Position numbers and translations under genes: made by a program. The notes beneath the pieces were generated by a model, which saw nothing but the letters and a program-made list of their open reading frames with translations, did no database searches and had not been told where the DNA came from. This document shows, in pieces, positions 1-7,407 of a stretch of DNA of 41,127 nucleotides. Source of the stretch: Phyllobacteriaceae bacterium UBA1940 (lineage in GTDB: Bacteria; Pseudomonadota; Alphaproteobacteria; Rhizobiales; Rhizobiaceae); assembly GCA_002336975.1 (NCBI GenBank), contig DDFA01000077.1:4165-45291 (forward strand), read 5' to 3'. Positions within the stretch are counted from its first letter, which is position 1. Each line of letters starts with the position of its first letter.

Positions 1-368
1 TCGTCGTCGATCGCCTGCTTGCCCAGGATCACCAGGCCCGGCTTCTCGGCGTCAACGACGCCCTTGAGGATTTTTGCCACCGCCAGCGGCTCGACCGTGT
101 CATCGACCTTGACCAGGATGCCGCGGTCGGCGCCCATCGCCAGCGCGGTGCGGATGGTCTCCTGCGCCTGGGCGGGACCGATCGACACGACGACGATTTC
201 CTCGACCTTGCCGGCCTCCTTCAGGCGGATCGCCTCTTCGACGCTAATCTCGTCGAACGGATTCATCGCCATCTTGACGTTGGCCAGCTCGACGCCGGAC
301 CCGTCGCCCTTGACTCTGATCTTCACGTTCGCGTCGACAACGCGCTTGACCGGAACAAGTACTTTCAT
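1..368 (-). CDS. etfB: Electron transfer flavoprotein subunit beta, N-terminal part (cut by window edge)
   Basis: About 122 N-terminal residues are visible, starting [19 protein letters not shown] and running off the left edge, so this gene is partial. The opening and the later segments [17 protein letters not shown] and LGKQAIDDD are typical of EtfB, the AMP- and FAD-associated small subunit that with EtfA carries electrons from acyl-CoA and other flavin dehydrogenases to ETF-ubiquinone oxidoreductase. The ATG is preceded by a GAGGAAG Shine-Dalgarno-like stretch about 10 nt upstream. etfA would be expected to follow beyond the edge, as in other rhizobia. A promoter-like sequence lies at 490-518. 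Identification is firm; only the C-terminal half is unseen. Confidence 0.95.
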   Translation of the reverse strand, partial: MKVLVPVKRVVDANVKIRVKGDGSGVELANVKMAMNPFDEISVEEAIRLKEAGKVEEIVVVSIGPAQAQETIRTALAMGADRGILVKVDDTVEPLAVAKILKGVVDAEKPGLVILGKQAIDD

Positions 369-489
369 GCCGAAACTTCCTCTCTTCAGGGGCATCCCGC
401 CGGGAGAACGGGAGAGGCCGTCACGCCCGATGCGGACAATCCGGCCGGAATTCGACGCTTCCGGATCGTTTCCGGGAACCGCGCCTGAT

Positions 490-518
490 GCCATATTCGG
501 CGGGCAAAGCCGCGTCAA
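490..518 (-). promoter_or_regulatory. Predicted sigma-70-type promoter of etfB
   Basis: On the minus strand TTGACG (518-513) and TATGGC (495-490) are separated by exactly 17 bp. Transcription would start near 483, leaving a leader of about 115 nt before the etfB ATG at 368. The match is by eye. Confidence 0.45.
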
Positions 519-627
519 CAAGCAGATTTTGCCACGACCAAAAGCCGCGCCATTTGCGTCGAAATGCGACGCGCGCTGCCGCAGAACCGCTCGCAACATC
601 GATTTTTTGCCGGTTCTTGCAGAGATG

Positions 628-656
628 TTGACATTTAATCAATCGAATGATTAAAT
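628..656 (+). promoter_or_regulatory. Core promoter of the TetR/ABC exporter operon
   Basis: A perfect -35 hexamer TTGACA (628-633) is followed after exactly 17 bp by the -10 hexamer TTAAAT (651-656). The predicted start, six to eight bases after the -10, coincides with the A of the regulator's ATG at 663, so the message appears to be leaderless. The -10 and the spacer lie inside the palindrome described separately, so repressor binding would block RNA polymerase directly. Confidence 0.7.
633..656 (+). promoter_or_regulatory. Probable TetR-family operator palindrome
   Basis: Two perfect 9-bp arms, ATTTAATCA (633-641) and TGATTAAAT (648-656), flank the 6-bp centre ATCGAA, whose inner four bases also pair. 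This is a near-perfect 24-bp palindrome in an otherwise GC-rich region. It covers the -10 and spacer of the regulator's own promoter, the usual arrangement for an autorepressing TetR-family protein. That the adjacent regulator binds it is inference. Confidence 0.7.
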
Positions 657-662
657 TCTCGC

Positions 663-1364
663 ATGGCAAGAATCCAACCGACATCGCGACGGCAGGCGCG
701 CGCTGAAACAGGCGGTTCGGCGGGCGAGCAGACGCGGCTGGCGCTGATCGAGGCGGCGCTGGCGCGGTTCGGCCGTGCCGGCTTCGAGGGCGCATCGACG
801 CGCGACATCGCCAATGACGCAAACGCCAATATCGGCTCCATCGCCTATCATTTCGGCGGCAAGGAAGGGCTCTATTCGGCCTGCGCGCAATATATCGTCG
901 ACAGGGCGCAGTTGTTTGCCGCGCCTGTTCTTGCCGCCGCGCCCGACCCCGCCCGGCTCGATCCCGACCAAGCCCGGGCGACGCTGGCCGCCGCAGTCGA
1001 CCGCATCTGCGGCTTCGTGCTCTCCACCCCCGACGCGCGGCTGTTCGTCGCATTCGTGCTGCGCGAGATGGATCGTCCGACGGCGGCCTTCGAGACGATC
1101 TATTCGGGCGTGTTCGAACCGGTGCATCTGCGCCTGTGCAAGGCGTGGGCGGCCGCCACCGGCGACGACGCCGACAGCGAGGCGACCAGGCTGCACATCT
1201 TCGCCTTGATCGGGCAGATCGTCTATTTTCGCATCGGCGCGGAAGCGGTGCGCCGCCGCATGGGCTGGCCGGCGATCGGCCCGATGCAGGCGTCGCATGT
1301 GGCCGAAACCGTCAAGTCCAATCTTCTTGCAGTTCTGGCCCCGCGCCGGAAAGGAAAACCATGA
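663..1364 (+). CDS. TetR/AcrR-family repressor, CecR (YbiH)-like
   Basis: A 233-residue regulator. Residues about 24-70 form the TetR helix-turn-helix (ALARFGRAGFEGASTRDIA, then ANIGSIAYHFGGKEGLY). The rest resembles the CecR C-terminal ligand domain (DUF1956). In E. coli CecR controls the ybhGFSR exporter, and here the same kinds of genes follow at once: HlyD adaptor, ABC ATPase and ABC-2 permease. The ATG is forced, because an in-frame stop lies at 648-650 and no other start codon lies between it and 663. No Shine-Dalgarno precedes it, and the promoter places the transcript start at about the ATG. The stop overlaps the next start as ATGA. Ligand unknown; autorepression and control of the exporter are inferred from the operator at 633-656. 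Confidence 0.85.
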   Translation: MARIQPTSRRQARAETGGSAGEQTRLALIEAALARFGRAGFEGASTRDIANDANANIGSIAYHFGGKEGLYSACAQYIVDRAQLFAAPVLAAAPDPARLDPDQARATLAAAVDRICGFVLSTPDARLFVAFVLREMDRPTAAFETIYSGVFEPVHLRLCKAWAAATGDDADSEATRLHIFALIGQIVYFRIGAEAVRRRMGWPAIGPMQASHVAETVKSNLLAVLAPRRKGKP

Positions 1365-2311
1365 GCTGGTGGTGCGCAATTCCCGTCGTCGCGGGCCTGT
1401 TCCCGACCTGCCAGAGCGACCAGACGCTCGGCGTCGGCTATGTTGAGGGCGACTATGTGCTGGTCGCGCCGATCGAGACCGCCGAGATCGGTTCGGTTTC
1501 GGTCAGGCGCGGCGAGCGGGTCGAGAAGGGCGCGCCGCTGGCGGCGCTGACCCGCGCCGACGCCGAGATCGCGGTGGCGCAAGCGACAGCCGCCGTCGGC
1601 CAGGCCAGCGCCCAGCTTGCCGACCTCAAGGTCGGCAAGAGGCCGGAGGAGATCGCGGTGCTCGAGGCGGCGCTTGCCTCGGCCACGGCCAATGGCAGCG
1701 AGGCGAAGCGGGTCGCCAACCGCACAGCCGACCTGCTTAAACGCGGCATCGCCACCCAGGCGGATTTCGACAGGGCCAGCACCGCGCTTGAAATGGCGCA
1801 AGCCCAGATCGGCCAGGCCGAGGCCAATCTCGACGTCGGTCGGCTGCCGGCGAGACCCGAGGCGATCAAGGCGGCCGAAAACGCGCTCGACCAGGCGCGG
1901 GCGGGGCTCGAACAGGCCAACTGGCGGCTCGGCCAGCGCAGCCTGACCGCCGCCTCGGCCGGTCGCGTCGCCGACGTGCTGCGCGAGGCCGGGGAGATCG
2001 GCGGCCCGTCAGCGCCGGTGATCTCGCTGCTGCCCGACGGCGCGGTGAAGCTGAGGCTCTATGTCGGGGAGCCGCAATTTTCGTCGGTGCGGCCGGGCGT
2101 GAAACTCGCCGTCAGTTGCGACGACTGCCCGCCGGGACTGACCGCGACTGTTTCCTACGTGTCGCCCGATCCCGAATTCACTCCACCGGTGATCTATTCG
2201 CTCGAAAACCGCCAGAAGCTGGTCTACCTCGTCGAGGCACGGCCGGACGCCGGCGCCGAGAGGCTGCAACCGGGCCAGATCGTCGACGTCCGGCTGGATG
2301 GCGCAAAGTGA
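1361..2311 (+). CDS. HlyD-family periplasmic adaptor (YbhG-like) of an ABC exporter
   Basis: A 316-residue membrane-fusion protein. A short hydrophobic N-terminus (residues 3-16) precedes a biotinyl-lipoyl-like half (VLVAPIETAEIGSVSVRRGERVEKG), a long Ala/Gln/Glu-rich coiled-coil hairpin (about residues 60-190), the second lipoyl half and a beta-barrel domain with the usual GQIVDVRL ending. Such proteins bridge an inner-membrane ABC exporter to the outer membrane or periplasm. The ATG overlaps the TetR stop (ATGA) and the 3' end overlaps the ATPase start (GTGA), so translational coupling is likely. A Cys at residue 17 follows the hydrophobic segment, but LFPTC is a poor lipobox, so a membrane anchor or signal peptide is more likely than a lipoprotein. 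Substrate unknown. Confidence 0.85.
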   Translation: MSWWCAIPVVAGLFPTCQSDQTLGVGYVEGDYVLVAPIETAEIGSVSVRRGERVEKGAPLAALTRADAEIAVAQATAAVGQASAQLADLKVGKRPEEIAVLEAALASATANGSEAKRVANRTADLLKRGIATQADFDRASTALEMAQAQIGQAEANLDVGRLPARPEAIKAAENALDQARAGLEQANWRLGQRSLTAASAGRVADVLREAGEIGGPSAPVISLLPDGAVKLRLYVGEPQFSSVRPGVKLAVSCDDCPPGLTATVSYVSPDPEFTPPVIYSLENRQKLVYLVEARPDAGAERLQPGQIVDVRLDGAK

Positions 2312-3225
2312 GCGTCATCGATGTCCACGATCTGGTGAAGCGGTTCGGCGACAAGACCGTCGTCGACCATGTCTCGATGCGCGTCGAGGAAGGCGAGATC
2401 GTCGGCTTCCTCGGTCCCAACGGTTCTGGCAAGACGACGACCATCCGGATGATGTGCGGCCTGCTGACGCCCGACGAGGGCGGCGGCACGGTGCTCGGTT
2501 ACGACCTGCGCACCGAGGCGCTGAAGATCAAGCGTCAGGTCGGCTACATGACGCAGAGATTCTCCTTCTACGAAGACCTGACGATCGGCGAAAACCTCGA
2601 ATTCGTGGCGCGTCTCTACGAACTGAAACCGGTCAGGGATTTCGTCGCCGACACGCTCGAGGACCTTGGACTGACGTCGCGGCGCAACCAGCTCGCCGGC
2701 ACGCTGTCGGGCGGCTGGAAGCAGCGGCTGGCGCTCGCCGCCTGCATCATGCACCGGCCGAAGCTGCTGCTGCTCGACGAACCGACCGCCGGCGTCGACC
2801 CCAAGGCCAGGCGCGAGTTTTGGGACGAGATCCACCGGCTGGCCGCCGGCGGGCTCACCGTGCTGGTGTCGACGCACTACATGGACGAGGCCGAGCGCTG
2901 CCACCGCATCAGCTACATCGCCTATGGCAAGATGCTGGCGACCGGAACCGTCGCCGAAGTGGTGCGCGACGCGGGGCTGGCGACCTTTGTGGTGGAGGGA
3001 CCGAAACTCGAACCGGTGGCGGCGCTGCTTCGCGCCATGCCCGGCGTCGAGCAGGTTGCGCCATTCGGCTCGACGCTGCATGTGGTGGGCCACGACAAGG
3101 CGGCGCTCGCCCAAAGCGTCGCCGAGATCGGCAGGCGGCCTGGCATCAGCGTCCATCCCGGCGAAACCAGCCTCGAAGACGTCTTCATCCAGTTCATGTC
3201 GGGCTCGAAGGACAATATGGCATGA
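2308..3225 (+). CDS. ABC exporter ATP-binding protein (YbhF/CcmA-type)
   Basis: A 305-residue ATPase. Walker A GPNGSGKT is at residues 36-43, a Q-loop lies at YMTQRFSFYEDLT, the signature is LSGGWKQR and the Walker B is LLLLDEPTAGVD, followed by the switch histidine in STHYMDEAE. The C-terminal 80 residues are the regulatory extension common in ABC-2 drug and lipid exporters. The GTG start is chosen because it overlaps the HlyD stop (GTGA) and puts the conserved first strand VIDVHDLVKRFG at the N-terminus; longer in-frame forms would run back through hlyD. E. coli YbhF is a double-length fused ATPase, whereas this one has a single nucleotide-binding domain, so two copies would be needed per transporter. 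Confidence 0.92.
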   Translation: MSVIDVHDLVKRFGDKTVVDHVSMRVEEGEIVGFLGPNGSGKTTTIRMMCGLLTPDEGGGTVLGYDLRTEALKIKRQVGYMTQRFSFYEDLTIGENLEFVARLYELKPVRDFVADTLEDLGLTSRRNQLAGTLSGGWKQRLALAACIMHRPKLLLLDEPTAGVDPKARREFWDEIHRLAAGGLTVLVSTHYMDEAERCHRISYIAYGKMLATGTVAEVVRDAGLATFVVEGPKLEPVAALLRAMPGVEQVAPFGSTLHVVGHDKAALAQSVAEIGRRPGISVHPGETSLEDVFIQFMSGSKDNMA

Positions 3226-4352
3226 GCAACCAGGTATTCTCCTTCTCCCGCCTTGGCGCCTTGCTGGCCAAGGAATTCATCCAGATGCGGCGCGACCGCG
3301 TCACCTTCGCGATGATGCTGGTGGTGCCGCTGGTGCAGCTGATGCTGTTCGGCTTCGCCATCAACATGGATCCGAAGGGGTTGCCGGCAGCGCTGGTGTC
3401 GCCGGCCAACGACCGCTACGCCCGCGCGGTCGTCACCGCGCTCGAGCTCACCGGCTACTACCGCTTCGTCGCCACCGATGCGACCGCCGCCGGGGCTGAC
3501 GCGATGATGGCGGCGGGCGAGGCGACATTCATCGTCACGCTGCCGTCGGATCTCGGCCGCCGGCTCGACCGGGGCGACGCGCCGCAGATCCTGGTCGAGG
3601 CCGACGCCACCGATCCGGCCGCGGCCAGCGGCGCGATCTCGACGCTGGCGACCGTCGCCCAGCAGGCCTTGCTGCGCGAGGCGAAGACCCCGGCCAGCGC
3701 CGGCCGTCCGTCGATCGACGTCGTCGTCCATCGCCGCTACAATCCAGAGGGCGTGTCGCAATACAACATCGTGCCCGGTCTGCTCGGCGTCATCCTGCAG
3801 ATGACCATGGTGATGATGACGGCGGTGGCGCTGACGCGCGAGATCGAGCGCGGCACGATGGAAAACCTGCTGGCCATGCCGGCCTCGCCGCCCGAGATCA
3901 TGCTGGGCAAGGTGCTGCCCTATCTCGCCGTCGGCGCGGTGCAGGTGCTGGTGGTGCTGAGCGCGGCGCGGCTGATTTTCGGCGTGCCGTTCACCGGCTC
4001 GATCACGCTGCTGCTGACAGCCGTGCTGGTGTTCGTGATGTCGCTGGTGCTGCTCGGCTACACCTTCTCCACCATGGCGCGCACCCAGATGCAGGCGCTG
4101 CAACTGACCTTCTTCTTCTTCCTGCCGTCGCTGCTTTTGTCGGGCTTCATGTTCCCGTTCTTCGGCATGCCTCACTGGGCGCGGGTGCTGGGCGAGATGT
4201 TCCCGCTGACCCACTTCCTGCGCATCGTGCGCGGGGTGATGCTCAAGGGCGCCGACCTCGCCGCGATCTCGTGGGAATTGTCGGTGCTGGTCGGCTTTAT
4301 CGGCCTCTACGCGCTGTTTGCGCTGCTGCGGTTCAGGCGCACGCTGGACTGA
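3222..4352 (+). CDS. ABC-2 type exporter permease (YbhS/YbhR-like)
   Basis: A 376-residue permease. One N-terminal membrane helix (about residues 28-48) is followed by a large extracytoplasmic domain (about 50-180) and a C-terminal bundle of five helices. The short motif EIERGTMENLLAMPASPPEIMLGK between the first helices of the bundle is characteristic of ABC-2 drug exporters such as YbhS, YbhR and YhhJ. It overlaps the ATPase gene as ATGA. Enterobacterial ybhGFSR has two permease genes; only one is present, and the operon ends here, so a homodimer is likely. Exported compound unknown. Confidence 0.9.
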   Translation: MSNQVFSFSRLGALLAKEFIQMRRDRVTFAMMLVVPLVQLMLFGFAINMDPKGLPAALVSPANDRYARAVVTALELTGYYRFVATDATAAGADAMMAAGEATFIVTLPSDLGRRLDRGDAPQILVEADATDPAAASGAISTLATVAQQALLREAKTPASAGRPSIDVVVHRRYNPEGVSQYNIVPGLLGVILQMTMVMMTAVALTREIERGTMENLLAMPASPPEIMLGKVLPYLAVGAVQVLVVLSAARLIFGVPFTGSITLLLTAVLVFVMSLVLLGYTFSTMARTQMQALQLTFFFFLPSLLLSGFMFPFFGMPHWARVLGEMFPLTHFLRIVRGVMLKGADLAAISWELSVLVGFIGLYALFALLRFRRTLD

Positions 4353-4402
4353 GGCGGGCGAGCCCTTCCTGCCGCCATTGCGGGGCCGCGTCAGCTTCTC
4401 CA

Positions 4403-4440
4403 CCGACCCCCCTCTGTCCTGCCGGACAGAGGGGGGTCGG
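4403..4440. repeat. Perfect 17-bp inverted repeat with 4-nt loop
   Basis: Arms 4403-4419 and 4424-4440 are exactly complementary and enclose TGCC; each contains CCCCCC and CTGTCC. It lies 51 bp after the permease stop. Neither strand has a T-tract after the hairpin, so it is not a standard intrinsic terminator, although it could still protect or end the exporter mRNA. From memory, similar CTGTCCTGCCGGACA cores occur as dispersed intergenic repeats in Mesorhizobium genomes, which this may be. Confidence 0.75.
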
Positions 4441-4794
4441 GCCAGAATGAAGCTCGGCTTTTCAATCGCTTGACCGACCGCCCGAAAAAATTTACCGCCG
4501 TTTCTGTCCGACACCTTTCAACCTGCTTGACCCTTCTCCTCGCAGTCCGCTTCGGGATCGGGTGCGCACACCGGACGTCCAGGCAGATGTGGCGCTGGAG
4601 GGGAGCGGGTCGGTTCCGCGAGCTTCCAGCCTCGGCTGGCGGGCGCCGGGAGCCGTGGGACAAGAAATGTCGTTCGGCCGGGAAACATCGGAGGTCATAC
4701 GCCGGCCGGGCGCATGTCTGCGCCAAACTTATGACAATTCAGGAAAGCCCAGGCACGCGTCGGGTTCTCCCGACTTCCGACAAGGAGGCGTTCT
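4441..4794. other. Intergenic stretch with no recognised gene
   Basis: About 350 bp between the inverted repeat and the candidate small ORF. Only open frames without convincing starts or protein signatures are present, and no tRNA or terminator-like structure was seen. It includes an A6T3 tract near 4485-4493, unusual against the local GC-rich background, and ends in a strong AAGGAGG Shine-Dalgarno sequence at 4782-4788. Confidence 0.5.
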
Positions 4795-4917
4795 TTGAAG
4801 AACCAGAACCAGCCAACCCGACGCCGGGCGTTTTGGCGCGCGGCATTGCGGGCTTTCGCGCCGGCGTCTCACTCGCGCGGCTGGCGTCCCCACGCCGGGC
4901 CTGGCGTCGCCGGCTGA
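4795..4917 (+). CDS. Candidate 40-residue basic peptide, unrecognised
   Basis: A TTG start lies 6 nt after a perfect AAGGAGG (4782-4788), the strongest ribosome-binding site in this intergenic region, and opens a frame of 40 codons ending at TGA 4915-4917. The predicted product starts MKNQNQPTRRRAFWRAALRA and is Arg/Ala-rich, with no membrane segment. Its last 49 bp lie antisense to the end of the rhomboid gene. The N-terminus loosely resembles a twin-arginine signal that has lost its hydrophobic part, so it may be the remnant of a decayed exported protein. I do not recognise a family. Spurious translation is possible despite the good SD. Confidence 0.3.
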   Translation: MKNQNQPTRRRAFWRAALRAFAPASHSRGWRPHAGPGVAG

Positions 4918-5660
4918 GGCGCGCCGATGGTCGTGCCGACGCGCGGCAGGGCGACCTTCGCCGCCTTGGGCATGACGATCTCGCTGTCGAACAGCGGCAC
5001 GCCGCGGCGGCGCATGATCGGCGTCAGCACCGCGCCCGCGACGATGCCGCCGACATGGGCGGCCCAGGATATCTGGTTCTCGCCGCCGGCGAGGAACATC
5101 ACGAACTGCAGCAGGATCCACAGCGCGATCGGAATCCAGGCCGGGATCCGCAGAGGCAGGCGCATCAGCACCAGCACCCAGACCTTCACCCTGGGATGAA
5201 GCATCAGATAGGCGGCCACCACGCCGGCGATGGCGCCCGACGCGCCGATCAGCGGCGCCTGCGACGACGGGTCGACGAAGCCGTGCAAGGTGGCGCCGGC
5301 GACCGCGCACAGCAGATAGAAGATCAGGAAACGGACATGGCCGAACGCGTCCTCGACATTGTCGCCGAACACCCACAGGAACAGCATGTTGCCGGCCAGG
5401 TGCATGAAGTCGCCATGCAGGAAGGCGTAGGTGACATAGGTCAGGTAGTCGGGAACGAAGCTCTGCTCGGGCCCGCGCTCGACGAAGCCGAAAACGGTGG
5501 AAGGAATATAGCCGAGGCCGATCGCCGCCAGCTGGGCGGTCTGATCGCCGGCTCCCGCCATGAACAGCCACACCGCGACATTGATCACGATCAGCGTGAT
5601 CGTCACGTATTGTTTCTTGATGTGCTTGAGATCGTTGGCGTCGTGTAACGGAATGAACAT
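4869..5660 (-). CDS. Rhomboid-family intramembrane serine protease
   Basis: A 263-residue membrane protein with six or seven helices. The catalytic Ser141 lies in GASGAIAG and the catalytic His202 in WAAHVGG. The conserved HLAGNMLFLWVFGDNVED of the loop/TM2 region (His87, Asn91) is present, so it should be an active rhomboid protease cleaving substrates within or near the inner membrane. A Gly/Ala/Pro-rich tail follows the last helix. It runs in the same direction as, and 18 bp downstream of, the cobalamin adenosyltransferase gene, so the two may be co-transcribed. Substrates cannot be inferred. Confidence 0.93.
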   Translation of the reverse strand: MFIPLHDANDLKHIKKQYVTITLIVINVAVWLFMAGAGDQTAQLAAIGLGYIPSTVFGFVERGPEQSFVPDYLTYVTYAFLHGDFMHLAGNMLFLWVFGDNVEDAFGHVRFLIFYLLCAVAGATLHGFVDPSSQAPLIGASGAIAGVVAAYLMLHPRVKVWVLVLMRLPLRIPAWIPIALWILLQFVMFLAGGENQISWAAHVGGIVAGAVLTPIMRRRGVPLFDSEIVMPKAAKVALPRVGTTIGAPQPATPGPAWGRQPRE

Positions 5661-5678
5661 GACAGCGAGGTCCCCGGC

Positions 5679-6257
5679 TCACCTGTGTTGGCCGGGCACC
5701 CATAACACGTCGGCCGCGCCATTGTCATTGACGGCGCGGGCGGCGACAAACAGCAGGTCGGAGGCCCGGTTCAGATATTTGATCGTTTCTGGGTTGACCT
5801 GTTCGTCCGGCCTTGCCGCCAGTTCCACCGTCAGCCGCTCGGCGCGGCGCAGCACGGTGCGGGCCAGATGCAGGAAGGCCGAGGCCGCGGTTCCGCCCGG
5901 CAGGACAAAGGATTTGAGCGGCGCAAGGTTCTTGTTCAGCGCGTCGATGTCGCGTTCGACGCGGGCCACCTGCGAGGCGACGATGCGCAGCGGCTCATAA
6001 GGTAGCGGCTTGCCGATCTCGGGCGTCGCCAGGTCGGCGCCGAGGTCGAAGAGGTCATTTTGCATCCGGAACAGCATCGCGTCGATATCGGCATGGGCGG
6101 CGGTGTGCTGCCGCGCCAGCCCTATGGTCGAGTTGGCCTCGTCGACGGTGCCGTAGGCGTCGACGCGCAGGTCGAACTTCATCCGCCTCGGCCCCGCCGC
6201 CAGCCCCGTCGTGCCGTCGTCGCCCTTGCGGGTGTAGATCTTGTTGAGCTTGACCAT
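5679..6257 (-). CDS. Cob(I)alamin adenosyltransferase, PduO type
   Basis: A 192-residue ATP:corrinoid adenosyltransferase that transfers the 5'-deoxyadenosyl group of ATP to cob(I)alamin, giving coenzyme B12. The N-terminal ATP-binding motif YTRKGDDGTTGL, the central VDEANSTIGLA, RRAERL and the C-terminal YLNRASDLLFVAAR are diagnostic of the PduO/MMAB family rather than CobA or EutT. It lies 6 bp downstream of the HIG1 gene and 18 bp upstream of the rhomboid gene, all on the minus strand, so a small operon is likely. In rhizobia this gene is commonly near etfB, as here, though an exporter operon now lies between them. Confidence 0.95.
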   Translation of the reverse strand: MVKLNKIYTRKGDDGTTGLAAGPRRMKFDLRVDAYGTVDEANSTIGLARQHTAAHADIDAMLFRMQNDLFDLGADLATPEIGKPLPYEPLRIVASQVARVERDIDALNKNLAPLKSFVLPGGTAASAFLHLARTVLRRAERLTVELAARPDEQVNPETIKYLNRASDLLFVAARAVNDNGAADVLWVPGQHR

Positions 6258-6263
6258 CGGTCG

Positions 6264-6455
6264 TCAGCCGCGGGTGAAATAGACGGTGAGCAGGATCAGC
6301 ACCAGCGCCACGAACTGGAGCAGGACGCGGGCCTGCATCAGCTTGTTGGAGGTGTTGGCGTCGCCGCCCTTCATCATGTTCGACAGGCCGCGCAGCAGCA
6401 CGACGACGACGGCGACCATCGCGACGATGGCGAGTATGTTGAAAACCTGTGCCAT
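6264..6455 (-). CDS. Twin transmembrane protein, HIG1-domain family
   Basis: A 63-residue protein with helices at about residues 5-22 and 43-60 joined by a polar loop. The loop motif MMKGGDANTSNKLMQARVLLQ matches the HIG1 (hypoxia-induced gene 1) family, which in mitochondria includes the Rcf1-type respiratory supercomplex factors. The longer open frame from 6902 runs through the start region of the divergent YihY gene; the ATG at 6455 gives the family-length protein. It appears to be the first gene of HIG1-cobalamin adenosyltransferase-rhomboid. A respiratory role in bacteria is inference. Confidence 0.85.
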   Translation of the reverse strand: MAQVFNILAIVAMVAVVVVLLRGLSNMMKGGDANTSNKLMQARVLLQFVALVLILLTVYFTRG

Positions 6456-6555
6456 CAGAATTTCTCCGGCCGCAAATCCGGCGACCCGCGTTCGGTTCTT
6501 GCCTTTTGCGTCGAACCTTTCCCATATTCGCGTCACAGAGACAATCGGAGCAATT

Positions 6556-7407
6556 GTGCGGAATATCGTCGCGATCAAGCGGGTCCTGTCCGACGCCCTG
6601 GGCCATTTCGATAGCGACGATGGCTGGTCGATGTCGTCGCATCTGGCGATCTCGGCGCTGATGGCGCTGTTTCCGTTCCTGATCTTCGCCACCACGCTGG
6701 CGAGCTTTCTGGGCGCAGACGCCTTCGCCGACACGGCAGTGCATCTGGTATTCGACACCTGGCCGCGGGAAATCGCAGAGCCGATCGCCAGGGAAGTGCT
6801 CAACGTGCTGACCGTGCCGCGCGGCGATTTCCTCACCGTGTCGGTGGTCGCCGCCGGCATTTTCGCCTCCAACGGCATCGAGGCGTTGCGTACCTCGCTC
6901 AACCGCGCCTATCGGGTAACGGAGACGCGGTCTTTCATCTACCGGCGGCTGCAAAGCCTCGCCTTCGTGGTGATCGCGACGTTCGGCTTTCTGGCGATCT
7001 CGCTCCTGCTGGTGCTCGCGCCGCTGCTCGCCGACATCGCCGAGCGGCGGCTGGAATGGATCGGCCCCTACATGGGCACGATCACGCTGTGGCGCTACGT
7101 CATCGCCTCGGGCGTCATCGTGCTCGGCCTGTTTGCCGTGCATATCTGGCTGCCCGCCGGTCACCGCAGGGTCGTCGATCTGTTGCCGGGCATCCTGTTC
7201 ACCCTCGTCGCCTGGATCGCCGGCTCGGCGATCTTCGCCGAATATCTGAAGCAGTTCTCGACCTATGTCTCGACCTATGCCGGCCTCGCCTCGGTGATGA
7301 TCGCGGTGATCTTTCTCTACATCATCTCGGTGATCTTCGTCCTCGGCGGCGAGTTGAACGCCTCGATCAAGCGTTATTCCGAGGCGCGGGCGCGCATCGC
7401 CGGCTGA
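6556..7407 (+). CDS. YihY/BrkB-family inner-membrane protein
   Basis: A 283-residue protein of the YihY family (formerly misnamed RNase BN). Family features are SSHLAISALMALFPFLIF near the N-terminus, IEALRTSLNRAYRV, RRLQSLAFVV, the WLPAGHRRV...PGILFTLVAW segment and the ending YAGLASVMIAVIFLYIISVIFVLGGELNA, with about six helices. The GTG at 6556 is chosen because CGGAG lies 5 nt before it and the conserved region begins directly after; upstream in-frame starts lie inside the divergent HIG1 gene. The 3' end overlaps the convergent EamA gene by 34 bp. Biochemical function is not established for the family. Confidence 0.88.
   Translation: MRNIVAIKRVLSDALGHFDSDDGWSMSSHLAISALMALFPFLIFATTLASFLGADAFADTAVHLVFDTWPREIAEPIAREVLNVLTVPRGDFLTVSVVAAGIFASNGIEALRTSLNRAYRVTETRSFIYRRLQSLAFVVIATFGFLAISLLLVLAPLLADIAERRLEWIGPYMGTITLWRYVIASGVIVLGLFAVHIWLPAGHRRVVDLLPGILFTLVAWIAGSAIFAEYLKQFSTYVSTYAGLASVMIAVIFLYIISVIFVLGGELNASIKRYSEARARIAG

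Noticed and set aside
1361..1420. Lipoprotein signal on the HlyD protein
   Set aside because: The Cys at residue 17 is preceded by LFPT, which does not fit the lipobox.
2922..4514. 530-codon minus-strand frame opposite the ATPase and permease
   Set aside because: The product is a His/Arg/Gln-rich low-complexity string, antisense to two well-supported genes; a GC-bias artefact.
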